In this document: piece by piece, positions 34,862-44,684 of the stretch | Layout: each line of letters begins with the position of its first letter | Position numbering within the stretch: position 1 is the first letter of the stretch | Origin: Terasakiella pusilla DSM 6293 | GTDB lineage: Bacteria > Pseudomonadota > Alphaproteobacteria > Rhodospirillales > Terasakiellaceae | DNA: 64,000 nucleotides | Direction: 5' to 3' | Assembly (NCBI RefSeq): GCF_000688235.1 | Contig: NZ_JHYO01000010.1 | Span: forward strand, 1-64,000 | Position numbers and translations under genes: made by a program | The notes under the pieces: generated by a model | The model's input: the letters and a program-made list of their open reading frames with translations, nothing else | What the model was told of the DNA's origin: nothing | The model's database searches: none

Positions 34862-36370
34862 TTAAGCAGCGTTGGTCTTTTCTTCCAGAATTCGCGTAAC
34901 CGCTTTTTCCAGATTTTCTTTTTGTTGTGCCGTCATATGCAAGCCAAGCTTGGTCCGACGCCACAAGATATCTTCGGCAGATGCCGCCCATTCTTCGTTT
35001 ATTAAAAAACGAACCTCGGTTTCGCTCAAAGTTGCCCCGAAATCTTCACCAAGGTCTTCTTTTGTGACTGATTGCGCCAGCATTGTCCATGCCCGTGTCC
35101 CGTATAAACGCAACAATCTTTGCGCCCATGCGGTATCCAGATAGCGGTAGTCTTCACAAAGTTTCGCAATTTTCGCTTTTACTTCAGTGACTTCAAAATC
35201 ACCACCGGGCAAAACGGTTGTTGCGGTCCAGCTGCCGCCCATTTTTGGGAAAAACGGTCTCATTTTTTCAAGCACCGCTTCGGAGAGTTTGCGATAGGTC
35301 GTAATCTTGCCGCCAAAAATGTTGAGCACCGGCGCTGTTTGCGCATCGCCATGCACTTTCAGCACATAATCGCGCGTGGCTTCCTGCGCGGCACTGGCCC
35401 CATCATCATAAAGGGGACGCACACCAGAATAAGACCAAACCACATCCTTGGGCGTAATTTTCTTTTTCAAATATTGTTCGGCGCTATGGCAAAGATATTC
35501 AATCTCTTCTTGTGAGATTTCAACACCGTTCACATCGCCCTTATGATCCTGATCAGTGGTGCCGATCAGGGTAAAGTCCTGCTCATAAGGGATGGAGAAG
35601 AAAATACGGCCATCTGCGTTCTGGAAAATATAACATTTGTCGTGATCGTATAGCTTCGGCACGACAATATGGCTGCCGCGCACCAGACGGATCCCATCGT
35701 TGGAAAACTTCAGGCCGCATTCTTCAATCACATCCTGCACCCACGGGCCAGAGGCGTTAATCAATGCCTTTGCTTTGACTTCCTTTACCGTGCCATCTTT
35801 TTGATGTTCAACGCGCAATGTCCAGTGATCGCCGGTACGGACCGCAGAAAGGCATTTGTGGCGCGTTTCAATCTTCGCGCCCAACCGCTGCGCATCCAGC
35901 GCATTCAAGACCACAAAGCGCGCGTCATCCACCCAGCAATCTGAATATTCAAAGCCTTTTTTATAGATATCCAACAAAGGCTCGCCAGCCTCTGCGGTGC
36001 GCAAATCCACGTTCGACGTCGCTGGCAACAGTTTTCGCCCGCCCAGATGGTCATATAAAAACAAGCCAAGGCGCAGCAACCAAGCAGGACGCATATCTTT
36101 CTTATGAGGCAGGACGAAGCGCAAGGGCCAGATGATATGAGGGGCATTGCGCAATAACACTTCACGCTCGATCAACGACTCACGCACCAGACGAAATTCA
36201 TAATGTTCCAGATACCGCAAACCGCCATGGATCAATTTCGTGCTGGCAGACGATGTCCCTTGCGCGAGATCATCTTTTTCGCAGAGATAAACGCTCAGGC
36301 CACGACCCGCCGCATCACGCGCGATCCCGCATCCGTTAATTCCGCCGCCTATAACAAATAGATCATACAT
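34862..36370 (-). CDS. glpD: FAD-dependent glycerol-3-phosphate dehydrogenase
   Basis: A membrane-associated flavoprotein oxidising glycerol 3-phosphate to dihydroxyacetone phosphate and feeding electrons to ubiquinone. The N-terminal FAD motif FVIGGGINGCGIARDAAGRG and the GTSSASTKLIHGGLRYLE signature are clear; the C-terminal DAO_C domain extends to the end. I place the start at ATG 36370 (502 aa) because GGAAG precedes it at good spacing; an in-frame ATG at 36385 would add five residues. It is the first gene of the long glp operon and is divergent from glpR. Confidence 0.95.
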   Translation of the reverse strand: MYDLFVIGGGINGCGIARDAAGRGLSVYLCEKDDLAQGTSSASTKLIHGGLRYLEHYEFRLVRESLIEREVLLRNAPHIIWPLRFVLPHKKDMRPAWLLRLGLFLYDHLGGRKLLPATSNVDLRTAEAGEPLLDIYKKGFEYSDCWVDDARFVVLNALDAQRLGAKIETRHKCLSAVRTGDHWTLRVEHQKDGTVKEVKAKALINASGPWVQDVIEECGLKFSNDGIRLVRGSHIVVPKLYDHDKCYIFQNADGRIFFSIPYEQDFTLIGTTDQDHKGDVNGVEISQEEIEYLCHSAEQYLKKKITPKDVVWSYSGVRPLYDDGASAAQEATRDYVLKVHGDAQTAPVLNIFGGKITTYRKLSEAVLEKMRPFFPKMGGSWTATTVLPGGDFEVTEVKAKIAKLCEDYRYLDTAWAQRLLRLYGTRAWTMLAQSVTKEDLGEDFGATLSETEVRFLINEEWAASAEDILWRRTKLGLHMTAQQKENLEKAVTRILEEKTNAA

Positions 36371-36459
36371 ACGATCTTCCAGCATTCGTCCGATCCCGTT
36401 CTTTTATTCGAATTGGACTGACAAAGTGCCTTTACACTTTCGTTTGGTCAACCTAATTC

Positions 36460-36477
36460 TTCGTTTTATCTTCACTT
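36460..36477 (+). promoter_or_regulatory. Candidate GlpR operator, copy 1 (glpD side)
   Basis: The 18-bp sequence TTCGTTTTATCTTCACTT matches a second copy 146 bp away at 16 of 18 positions. DeoR-family GlpR proteins bind repeats of TTCG-containing half-sites. This copy lies about 90 bp upstream of the glpD start, in the range expected for promoter control. Confidence 0.5.
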
Positions 36478-36605
36478 ACCGCACATGCGAACAAAAATGC
36501 GGCAAATGCGAAAGCGATTTTCCGCAACGCACCATCAACCGCAACCCCTTATTTCATCAGACTTAATTAAATATTGCTCATAACTTATATTTATTTTTAG
36601 ATAAT

Positions 36606-36623
36606 TTCGTTTTATGTTCGCTT
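36606..36623 (+). promoter_or_regulatory. Candidate GlpR operator, copy 2 (glpR side)
   Basis: TTCGTTTTATGTTCGCTT contains ATGTTCG, a half-site known from GlpR operators in other bacteria. It is the near-duplicate of the copy at 36460-36477. It lies about 56 bp upstream of the glpR start, which would allow autoregulation and looping between the two copies. Confidence 0.5.
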
Positions 36624-36678
36624 GTGTCTCATTTTATATCCCGTTAGAATGTTTTCGTTATTTTCAGAAGGGAAAGCC

Positions 36679-37452
36679 ATGACACTCTCGTTCCGCCAAC
36701 AACAGATTCTCGAAATCGCGCAGGAAAATGCCCGCGTCAGTGTGGATGAATTGGTCGAACAGTTTAACGTCACCCCGCAAACCATCCGCAAAGATTTAAA
36801 CGAACTGTGCGAAGCCAAGTTGCTCAACCGCGTGCATGGCGGGGCCATGATTGCATCGGGCGTCACAAACGTCGGCTACACCCAGCGCCAAAGCATTGCG
36901 GAAGCCGAAAAACGCGGCATCGGGGAGCTATGCGCCAAGCAAATCCCCAACAATGCCTCCCTCTTTATCAATATCGGCACAACCACCGAAGCCGTCGCCC
37001 ATTATCTGGTCCATCACAAAAACCTGCTGGTCATTACCAACAACATCAATGTTGCCAATACCCTGATTAACAACCCGTCGTGCGAAGTCATTATCGCAGG
37101 CGGCGTGCTGCGCCCGACAGACGGCGGCATCATCGGGGAAGCCACGGTGGACTTTATCAAACAATTTAAGGTGGATTATGCGGTCATCGGTGCGTCTGCT
37201 ATTGACGAAGATGGCGCCTTGCTTGATTATGACTACCGCGAAGTGCGTGTGGCCCAAGCCATTATCGAAAACGCCAGACAAACCATCCTTGTCGCAGATA
37301 AGATCAAATTTGAACGGTCCGCTCCGGTGCGAATTGCCCATCTTTCGCAAATTTCCACCTTTGTGACGGATGAGCCTGTCTCTGACAAAATTGCGCGGAT
37401 TTGTGCTGCAAATGACGTCAAGATACACGCCTTGTCCGGTAAGCACGACTAG
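36679..37452 (+). CDS. glpR: DeoR-family repressor of glycerol genes
   Basis: A 257-aa repressor with an N-terminal DeoR HTH (RQQQILEIAQENARVSVDEL, then FNVTPQTIRKDLNEL) and the RVHGGA segment. A C-terminal sugar-phosphate-binding domain has INIGTTTEAVAHYL (about 96-109) and the DKIKFERSAPVRIAHLS stretch. GlpR proteins are released from DNA by glycerol 3-phosphate. The start is ATG 36679 with AGAAGGGA about 7 nt upstream; the frame is open further upstream but has no site. It is divergent from glpD, and near-identical repeats lie between the two genes. Confidence 0.93.
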   Translation: MTLSFRQQQILEIAQENARVSVDELVEQFNVTPQTIRKDLNELCEAKLLNRVHGGAMIASGVTNVGYTQRQSIAEAEKRGIGELCAKQIPNNASLFINIGTTTEAVAHYLVHHKNLLVITNNINVANTLINNPSCEVIIAGGVLRPTDGGIIGEATVDFIKQFKVDYAVIGASAIDEDGALLDYDYREVRVAQAIIENARQTILVADKIKFERSAPVRIAHLSQISTFVTDEPVSDKIARICAANDVKIHALSGKHD

Positions 37453-37595
37453 AGTTCTCTATAAACGCGCACTCTTGTTACAATCTGTTACAAAATACCC
37501 CTTCCCACAGCAACAAGAGCGCAACAAATAACTGCTAAACATTTAATCTTTCGAATATAGTGTCAGTTGGCGTTTTTCAATTTCAAGAGAATTTA

Positions 37596-38972
37596 ATGCA
37601 CTTAAAAAAAGTAGTGACCATCGCAGGCTGCCTTGCCCTAAGTGGCTGTGTCGGTAATCTCGACACGTTGCTCAATCGCCAAGCCATTGACGCACCCGCC
37701 AACTGGCAGGACACAAAAGCCGTCACCCCTATTGACAACAACTGGCTTGCAAGCTTCCAGCGCGACGATCTAAACCGCCTTGTCCAAGTCGCGATGCAGA
37801 ATAATCTTGAGATAAAAAAACGTGCCCTCGATGTGGACATCGCCGAACAAAAACTTAAACAGGCGAACAGTTCCTTCTTCCCCGATCTGGATTTTTCCTT
37901 CAGCCAAAAACGCGCCAACAGTGCCAATGATGCCAACCCGACCAACACCAGTTCTTTAGGATTGGACCTGACCTATGAACTGGACGTCTGGGGCAAACTG
38001 TCCGATCAGGCAAAACAGGCCACACAGGATTTAAATTACGCCAAAGCTACATTCGAACAAGCCCGTCAGCAATTGGCTGCAGACGTTTCCACCGCCTGGC
38101 TCAAGGTCATTGAAACCCGCCAGTTGCTGGAACTGTATGACAGGCGCGTTCAAACAGCGCGCAACAACCTTGCCATCATTGAAAGCGGGTATGAAAAAGG
38201 TCTGAACGAGGCCCGCGACGTTTATCTGGGGCGCAATGAACTGGATTCAGAACTGTCCCGCGTTGCCAACCAGCGCGCCGCCCTGTCCGAAGCACGCCGC
38301 ACCCTTGAAAGATATCTTGGCGACTACCCCAAAGGCATCCTGCAAATCAACGGGGAAATCCCGATGCTTACCCAAGAGATCGCCCCCGGGCTGCCTGCGG
38401 ACCTCATCTCGCGCAAGCCCTCGTTGGCAGCGAGTTGGAACAGTCTGCAATCCAAGAACGCCGCGTTGGCTTATGCCCATAAACAACGCTTGCCCGCCCT
38501 GAACCTAAGCGCTACCCTCAACGAAACCGCAGACCTGCCGAAAAACCTGTTTGACGGCAGCGCGATGCTCTGGTCCCTGCTGGGTAGTATCACTGCCCCC
38601 GTTTTTGATGCAGGCGAGCTGAAATCTAAAGAACACGTCGCCCGACTTGAACTACGCCAAGCAGAATATCAATATCTCAATGATGTTTATGATGCCTATC
38701 TCGCCGTGGAAAATGCCATCACCCGCGAAGATAGCCTTGAACAGCAATATGCCGCCACCCAACTGGCAGAACAAAACGCCCGCACCGCCCTTGACCTGTC
38801 CTTTGAACAGTATCAGCGCGGCCTGATCGAATATACCAGCGTCCTTGACTCCCAGTCGCGCCTGCATGATGCGGAAAACTCCCTCATTCAAATCAAAAGC
38901 GAATTGGTTGCCAACCGGATCAATCTGCATGTTGCCCTTGGCGGCGACTTTCAACACTCAGAGGCCCAATAA
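37596..38972 (+). CDS. Outer-membrane efflux lipoprotein (TolC/OprM/NodT family)
   Basis: A 458-aa outer-membrane channel. The lipobox LSGC (LALSGCVG, Cys about residue 18) predicts a lipoprotein of the OprM/NodT class. Two TolC-type helical repeats follow, with long coiled-coil stretches (FEQARQQLAADVSTAWLKVI and the equivalent in the second half). The start is ATG 37596; the frame is open to 37560 but only the ATG has a site (AAGAGA). It opens a three-gene efflux operon, with the periplasmic adaptor 3 nt downstream. Confidence 0.92.
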   Translation: MHLKKVVTIAGCLALSGCVGNLDTLLNRQAIDAPANWQDTKAVTPIDNNWLASFQRDDLNRLVQVAMQNNLEIKKRALDVDIAEQKLKQANSSFFPDLDFSFSQKRANSANDANPTNTSSLGLDLTYELDVWGKLSDQAKQATQDLNYAKATFEQARQQLAADVSTAWLKVIETRQLLELYDRRVQTARNNLAIIESGYEKGLNEARDVYLGRNELDSELSRVANQRAALSEARRTLERYLGDYPKGILQINGEIPMLTQEIAPGLPADLISRKPSLAASWNSLQSKNAALAYAHKQRLPALNLSATLNETADLPKNLFDGSAMLWSLLGSITAPVFDAGELKSKEHVARLELRQAEYQYLNDVYDAYLAVENAITREDSLEQQYAATQLAEQNARTALDLSFEQYQRGLIEYTSVLDSQSRLHDAENSLIQIKSELVANRINLHVALGGDFQHSEAQ

Positions 38973-38975
38973 ACC

Positions 38976-40166
38976 ATGAATGTTAAAGCCATTGCAAAAT
39001 TTGCCCTGCCCCTTGGCATCGTCGCCGCCACCGCTGTGACGGTGATGTTGATCCTCAATAACCCGCCCGAAGCCAAGTTCAGCCCCCCAAAAACCGCAGC
39101 CCGCATTCTGGTTGAAGTCCAAAAGATTGAACGCCAGCCCTACACCGTTGCCATTGACAGCTATGGCACGGTGCGCCCACGTACCCAAACCTCCCTAACC
39201 TCGCAAGTCTCCGGTCAGATTACCTATATCAGCGAGAATTTCCGCGAAGGCGGCTTCTTTGAAAAAGGCGAGATCATGGTGCGCGTGGACCCGCGTGATT
39301 ATCGCGCCGAAGTCAAGGTTGCAGAAGCCGACCTGATCCTCGCCCAGCAGACCTTGTCGGAAGAAAGCGCACGCGCTGACCAAGCCAAGGCCGACTGGCA
39401 ACGTCTGGGCAAAAAGGGAAAGCCCAACGACCTTGTCCTCCGCATCCCGCAATTGCAGGCCGCCAAAGCCAGCATGCTGTCGGCAGAAGCCAAGCTCGGC
39501 ATCGCCAAACTGGCCCTTGAACGCACGGAAATTAAAGCACCTTTCAGCGGACGTATTTTAGGTAAACACGTCGATATCGGGCAAGTGGTCTCCGCCAACA
39601 CCTCTTTGGCAGATATCTATGCGACCGATTTTGTGGAAGTGCGCCTGCCGATTAAAAACAGCGACCTGCCGTTATTGAACCTCCCGCAAGAAGCCAATCG
39701 CCAAGCCCCGGCAGCGATCCCGACACAGGTTCTGTTCTATTCCGACCTGATCGGGGATCAACAATGGTCCGGCATACTTGTCAGAACCGAGGGCGCCATC
39801 GACAGCGATACACAACAATTGTATGGCGTGGCCCAAATCGACAAGCCCTTTGATCTCACCCCGCCACTGATCAAGATCGGGCAGTATGTCAATGCCAGTA
39901 TCATTGGACGCACCCTGCCTGATGCGATCAAAATCCCTAATAGCGCGATCTACCAAGGCACCTTTGTTTACATTGAAAAGGACGGGCTCCTGCAACGGCG
40001 CAACGTCCGTACCCTCTGGAAAAACGATGAAGATGCACTTATTGCAGAAGGATTGGAAGAAGGCGAAAATATCGTTCTTAGTCCTCTTGGGAATGTGGTC
40101 TCCGGCACCCCTGTTAAAGTCGCCGGACGTGATGAGCCGACGAAAGCCGAAGGGGCCGCACAATGA
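38976..40166 (+). CDS. RND efflux periplasmic adaptor (membrane fusion protein)
   Basis: A 396-aa adaptor of the HlyD/AcrA type. An N-terminal hydrophobic anchor (about residues 5-25) has no lipobox. It is followed by the first half of the lipoyl domain (TSLTSQVSGQITYISENFRE, about 71-90), an alpha-helical hairpin and the second lipoyl half (IKAPFSGRILGKHVDIGQVV, about 188-207), then the beta-barrel. It bridges the inner-membrane pump and the outer-membrane channel. It starts 3 nt after the channel gene, and its stop overlaps the pump start (ATGA). Confidence 0.93.
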   Translation: MNVKAIAKFALPLGIVAATAVTVMLILNNPPEAKFSPPKTAARILVEVQKIERQPYTVAIDSYGTVRPRTQTSLTSQVSGQITYISENFREGGFFEKGEIMVRVDPRDYRAEVKVAEADLILAQQTLSEESARADQAKADWQRLGKKGKPNDLVLRIPQLQAAKASMLSAEAKLGIAKLALERTEIKAPFSGRILGKHVDIGQVVSANTSLADIYATDFVEVRLPIKNSDLPLLNLPQEANRQAPAAIPTQVLFYSDLIGDQQWSGILVRTEGAIDSDTQQLYGVAQIDKPFDLTPPLIKIGQYVNASIIGRTLPDAIKIPNSAIYQGTFVYIEKDGLLQRRNVRTLWKNDEDALIAEGLEEGENIVLSPLGNVVSGTPVKVAGRDEPTKAEGAAQ

Positions 40167-43100
40167 TCGCCTGGTTTGCCCGCAACAGCGTTGCCGCCAA
40201 CTTACTGATGATCAGTATTCTGGCAGCGGGGCTTTTTAGCCTCAAAACCAATATCCCGCTGGAAATTTTCCCGACCTTCGAAAGTGATATCGTACAGGTC
40301 AATGTTTCCCTGCCCGGTGCCACGCCGGAAGATGTGGAAAAAAGCGTCACCATCCGCGTCGAAGAAGCCGTTCAAGACCTTGAAGGAATTGAGGAAATTA
40401 CCAGCACCTCATCCGAAGGCAGCTCAACCGTGATGATTGAGGTCGCCCCCAATTTCGACCAGCAACGCCTGTTGGCTGACGTTAAAAGTCGGGTGGATGC
40501 GATCAACACCTTCCCCGGTGATGCGGACCGCCCCGTCATATCCATGGCGCAACGCACCCGCGAAGTGATCACGGTTAGCCTGTCCAGCGACTATGGCGAA
40601 AAAGAAACCCGCGAATATGCCCAAGCCTTGCGTGACGAAATGTTACGCATCCCCGGTATCACACAGATGGAACTGGATGGGGTGCGCGACTTTGAAATGA
40701 CCATCGAAGTGTCCCGCGATCGCCTGCGCCAATACGGCCTGAGCCTCAGCGATATTTCCAGCGCCATTAAAAACACCAGCCTTGATGTCTCGTCCGGTAA
40801 CCTGCGCACCTATGGCGGAGATATCCTGCTGCGTTCCACCGGGCAGGCTTATACCAAGGATGAATTTGCCGACATCCCCATCAAAACCAATGCCGACGGA
40901 TCCACCCTACGTCTGGAAGATATCGCAACCATTATCGACGGATTTGAAGAAACCCCCGTTCGCACCCGCTTTAACGGTAAAAACACCGTGCTTATTGAAG
41001 TCTACCGGATCGGGGATCAAAACGCGATTGAGGTTGCCGAAAAAATCCGTAATTTCATTGACGAAAAACAACCCAGCCTGCCGCAAGGCTTTGAGCTGTC
41101 CTATTGGGACGATGATTCCAACATCATTAAAAACCGTCTCGCGACCCTGACCAACAGTGCCATTCAGGGCGGTATCCTTGTACTTGCGCTGTTAACCCTG
41201 TTTTTACGCCCCGCGATTGCTTTTTGGGTCTTTATTGGTATTCCGGTCTCTTTCATGGGGGCATTTTTATTCATGCCCTTCTTCGATGTCTCGCTAAATG
41301 TGCTCAGTCTATTTGCCTTTATTCTGGTATTGGGAATTGTGGTCGATGATGCCATTGTGACGGGGGAAAATATCTATACCCATCTCAAATCCGCCAAAGA
41401 AACAGGCGAAGAAGCGGTCATCAACGGCACACTTGAAGTCTCCAAACCCGTAACCTTTGGCGTGTTGACCACCGCCGTTGCCTTTTTGCCGTTGGCCTTT
41501 ATTGATGGGCAACGCAGTACCCTCTTCACCCAAATCCCCATCATCATTATCCCGATCCTGCTGTTTTCGCTGATCGAGTCAAAGTTTGTCCTGCCGTCTC
41601 ACCTCAAGCACATCAAACTGCGTCACCAAAAAGGCGAAGTCGGACGATTTGAACGCTATCAGCAAAAATTTGCCGACGGGTTTGAAGGCGCAATCCTTAA
41701 ATATTATCATCCTGCGCTCAAATGGGCCTTGAATAATAAGCTGGCGACCCTGTTTAGCTTTGTTAGCATTTTCGTCATTATGCTCGCGCTTGTGAATACG
41801 GGCTGGATGAAGTTTACCTTCTTCCCGCGTGTGCCCAGTGAAACCGTGCGCGTGACCGTGACCATGCCCACCGGCACCCCCTTTGAGGTCACAAACCGCC
41901 ATGTCCTGACCATTTCTAAAAACGTTGAGAAATTACGCGAAAAATATATTGAACCGACGACAGGGAAAAGCATCGTCCTCAACAGCCTTGCCATCACAGG
42001 CAGCGGGGGGCGCAGTCATGTGGGTCATGTCCGCTTCGAAATTACCCCACCGGAACACCGCGAGCTGAAAGTCACCTCCATCCAGCTTGCCAACGAATGG
42101 CGCAAGCTCAATGGTAACCTTGCCGGGGTGGAAGAAATGGCCTACCGCGCAGAAATGGGGCGCGGTGGCGACCCCATCGATGTGCAATTGACTGGCAATA
42201 CGCTGGAAACTTTGGGGAAGGTCGCTGATCAGGTCAAACAACATTTGCGCACCTATCCCACCGTATTTGATATTAGTGACAGTCTATCTGATGGTAAGGA
42301 AGAATTGCGCATTGAACTGACCGACCAAGGCAAGGCCGCCGGATTAACCCGCGCCGATGTCGCCGGACAAATCCGCAACGCTTACTTTGGCAGCGAAGCC
42401 CAGCGCATCCAGCGCGGACGAGATGACATTAAAGTCATGGTACGCCTGCCCCTTGATGAACGCCGATCCATCGCCAACCTGCAAAGCCTGTTGATCAAGA
42501 CCCCAAGCGGCAACAATATCCCGCTGGGACACGTCGCCGTGTTAAAATCCGGCAAAGGCCCGTCGCAAATCTCGCGGGTCAATCGCTTCCGCACCGTCAA
42601 TGTGTCGGCAGATGTGGAAAAACAAAACACCAATATGACCGTTCTCAATGATAGTTTGCGCAGCTTTATGGATGAACTGGTCCTGCAATATCCCGGTGTC
42701 AGCTACACTCTGGAGGGGGAAGCGCGCGAACAAGATGACTCGTTCAGCTCCCTTGGCATGGCGCTTGGGGCAGTCTTGATGGCGATCTACATCTTGCTGG
42801 CAATCCCGTTTAAATCCTACCTGCAACCCATCATCGTGATGAGCATCATTCCCTTTGGGATCATCGGGGCGATCATGGGCCACTTTATCATGGGCAGCAA
42901 CCTGACCCTGCTCAGCCTCATGGGGATGCTGGCACTGACGGGCGTGGTCGTGAATGACTCGCTTGTCTTGGTAGATTACATCAACCAACGCCGCCAGAAA
43001 ACCAATGACCTGATGGAGGCGGTCTTAACCGCAGGGGCTGCGCGCTTCCGCCCCGTTCTGCTGACCAGTCTCACCACCTTTATTGGTCTGATGCCGTTGT

Positions 43101-43288
43101 TGTTTGAACAATCGACCCAAGCCCAGTTCCTGATCCCCATGGCGATCTCCCTTGGCTTTGGCATCCTGTTTGCCACCTTCATCACCCTGTTGATGATCCC
43201 GGTCAACTATCTGCTGCTGGAAAATACCATCCAGTTTTTCAAAGGACTGTATGGCAAGGATAAAACAGAAAAAGCCCCGTCTTCCTAG
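40163..43288 (+). CDS. RND multidrug-type efflux pump, inner-membrane subunit
   Basis: A 1041-aa AcrB-like proton/drug antiporter with 12 helices and two large periplasmic loops. The family start (MIAWFARNSVAANLLMISIL) and IPLEIFPTFE are visible. The proton-relay acids of helix 4 are in LGIVVDDAIVTGEN, and GMLALTGVVVNDSLVLVDYI forms the matching second half. The substrate is not predictable. The absence of a local regulator is notable; the divergent upstream gene glpR is unrelated. A bidirectional terminator overlaps the stop. Confidence 0.93.
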   Translation: MIAWFARNSVAANLLMISILAAGLFSLKTNIPLEIFPTFESDIVQVNVSLPGATPEDVEKSVTIRVEEAVQDLEGIEEITSTSSEGSSTVMIEVAPNFDQQRLLADVKSRVDAINTFPGDADRPVISMAQRTREVITVSLSSDYGEKETREYAQALRDEMLRIPGITQMELDGVRDFEMTIEVSRDRLRQYGLSLSDISSAIKNTSLDVSSGNLRTYGGDILLRSTGQAYTKDEFADIPIKTNADGSTLRLEDIATIIDGFEETPVRTRFNGKNTVLIEVYRIGDQNAIEVAEKIRNFIDEKQPSLPQGFELSYWDDDSNIIKNRLATLTNSAIQGGILVLALLTLFLRPAIAFWVFIGIPVSFMGAFLFMPFFDVSLNVLSLFAFILVLGIVVDDAIVTGENIYTHLKSAKETGEEAVINGTLEVSKPVTFGVLTTAVAFLPLAFIDGQRSTLFTQIPIIIIPILLFSLIESKFVLPSHLKHIKLRHQKGEVGRFERYQQKFADGFEGAILKYYHPALKWALNNKLATLFSFVSIFVIMLALVNTGWMKFTFFPRVPSETVRVTVTMPTGTPFEVTNRHVLTISKNVEKLREKYIEPTTGKSIVLNSLAITGSGGRSHVGHVRFEITPPEHRELKVTSIQLANEWRKLNGNLAGVEEMAYRAEMGRGGDPIDVQLTGNTLETLGKVADQVKQHLRTYPTVFDISDSLSDGKEELRIELTDQGKAAGLTRADVAGQIRNAYFGSEAQRIQRGRDDIKVMVRLPLDERRSIANLQSLLIKTPSGNNIPLGHVAVLKSGKGPSQISRVNRFRTVNVSADVEKQNTNMTVLNDSLRSFMDELVLQYPGVSYTLEGEAREQDDSFSSLGMALGAVLMAIYILLAIPFKSYLQPIIVMSIIPFGIIGAIMGHFIMGSNLTLLSLMGMLALTGVVVNDSLVLVDYINQRRQKTNDLMEAVLTAGAARFRPVLLTSLTTFIGLMPLLFEQSTQAQFLIPMAISLGFGILFATFITLLMIPVNYLLLENTIQFFKGLYGKDKTEKAPSS

Positions 43289-43308
43289 TTTTGGGAAGAC
43301 GAGGCTTT
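43271..43308. terminator. Bidirectional terminator between efflux operon and Liv operon 1
   Basis: A long stem with one mismatch (AAAGCC-C-CGTCTTCC at 43271-43285, GGAAGACG-A-GGCTTT at 43294-43308). On the minus strand it is followed by TTCTGTTTTAT, a good T-tract for ending the nine-gene operon; on the plus strand the tract is weaker (CTCGTTT). The left arm overlaps the end of the pump gene. Confidence 0.8.
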
Positions 43309-43338
43309 CTCGTTTGATCACACGGTCTGTAAAAGGGA

Positions 43339-43968
43339 TTAAACCCGCGAGATTGCCATCGGCAACTCACTGATGCGTCTATATTCCTCACTTTCAAACA
43401 AAGCGGGGTTGGCCTGATAATCCAGATACATTTCTGTTGCATCATTGCCCCAGAAAATATCTTTGCCAACCACAAGGGACGGCACACCAAACAGACCTTT
43501 TTCGCACGCTTCTTGCGTGTTCAGACGCAATTGGTCTTTCACCGTTTGCTGGCTGATCAGGTCGTCTGCATCTTCCACAGCCAACTCGTCACACAAGGTC
43601 GCCCAAGCTGCCTCACTGGTCACGTCCCCACCATCACGCCAGATGAAACGGAAGATGGCTTGCACCTTTTCCGGCTCATTGTTCAGCGCAATGGCCAAGC
43701 GCAGAAACTTGATCGGGTTAAACGGATGGGCTGGTGGCATCTTAAAGGGAATCCCCGCCTCATCCGCTGTCCATTGCGCGATACGATACGTGAAGGTGCG
43801 TTTTTCCGTAATTTCTGCCGGACCGCGATTGCCCAGATGCTGCAACAATGCGCCAAACACGATGGGGCGCAGATTAATCTGGGTCAGGTCGGTTTCTTTT
43901 GCCAATCTTTCCAGCTGCAAATAGGCAAAGGGGGAGATAAAGTCAAAATACCAAGTTGTTTTCGCCAT
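43339..43968 (-). CDS. DsbA-fold 2-hydroxychromene-2-carboxylate isomerase-like protein
   Basis: A 209-aa member of the HCCA isomerase/kappa-class GST group (thioredoxin-like fold with a helical insert). The N-terminal TWYFDFISPFAYLQLE places Ser12 at the position of the glutathione-activating serine. The C-terminal EKGLFGVPSLVVGKDIFWGND is the conserved glutathione-site loop. Known members isomerise aromatic-ring cleavage products; others act on unrelated thiol substrates. As last gene of an operon with a CoA transferase and a hydrolase it probably serves a catabolic pathway. The substrate is unknown. Confidence 0.87.
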   Translation of the reverse strand: MAKTTWYFDFISPFAYLQLERLAKETDLTQINLRPIVFGALLQHLGNRGPAEITEKRTFTYRIAQWTADEAGIPFKMPPAHPFNPIKFLRLAIALNNEPEKVQAIFRFIWRDGGDVTSEAAWATLCDELAVEDADDLISQQTVKDQLRLNTQEACEKGLFGVPSLVVGKDIFWGNDATEMYLDYQANPALFESEEYRRISELPMAISRV

Positions 43969-43981
43969 CTTTTACGGTCTC

Positions 43982-44668
43982 CTAAAACAGCACCATTTCA
44001 CATAGATCATCGGCAACCTGAAAGCTTGCGTCTGTCATATTTTCAATATCCGCAACGCTTAGATCCGGTGCATGTTCGCGCAAGATCAATCCGGTTTCAA
44101 CCACATCGAACACCGCCTTGTCCGTGACGATGGTTTTCACGCAACGTGATCCAGTCAGCGGCAGGGTACAGCGTTCTTTAATCTTGGGCGTGCCGTTTTT
44201 TTCCGTATGGTTAATGGCGGCAATCACTTTTTGAGTGCCATAACACAAATCCATCGCACCGCCGATACCGGGCCACCATTTACCATTGCGCTTGACCGCC
44301 CAGTTGGCAAGGTTGCCTTGGGTATCCACTTCCAGCCCACCCAAAATAGTCACATCGATATAGCCTTTGCGCATGGCCCCAAGCGACGTTGTCAAATCCA
44401 TGATGGACGCACCGGGGTTCATGGTGATCGGCTCACATCCCGCATTGGTCATGTCGCTATCTGCCAAATCATGATCCGGCTTCGGACCAAACCCAAACGC
44501 ACCATTTTCCGTATGAAAAATCACGTTTACACCATTGGGCAAATAGTTTGCCGTTTGCGTTGGGATACCAAGACCAAGGTTAACGACTTCCCCATCGCGC
44601 AATTCGCGTGCGGCACGGCGGGCGATGATCTCACGCGCGCTCATTTCCTGAATGTTAAATTCTAACAT
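43982..44668 (-). CDS. Family I CoA-transferase, subunit B
   Basis: A 228-aa beta subunit of an acyl-CoA:acid CoA transferase. The catalytic Glu is probably Glu54 in FHTENGAFGFG, corresponding to the SENG motif of the family. VVNLGLGIPTQTANYLP (about 28-44) and the MDLTTSLGAMRKGYIDVTIL block fit 3-oxoacid-type transferases. It lies 16 nt after the A subunit. It would move CoA from succinyl-CoA or acetyl-CoA to a carboxylic acid imported by the upstream ABC system. Which acid is unknown; glutaconate, 3-oxoadipate and acetoacetate types look similar. Confidence 0.9.
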   Translation of the reverse strand: MLEFNIQEMSAREIIARRAARELRDGEVVNLGLGIPTQTANYLPNGVNVIFHTENGAFGFGPKPDHDLADSDMTNAGCEPITMNPGASIMDLTTSLGAMRKGYIDVTILGGLEVDTQGNLANWAVKRNGKWWPGIGGAMDLCYGTQKVIAAINHTEKNGTPKIKERCTLPLTGSRCVKTIVTDKAVFDVVETGLILREHAPDLSVADIENMTDASFQVADDLCEMVLF

Positions 44669-44684
44669 CTGTCTTCTCTCCCCT

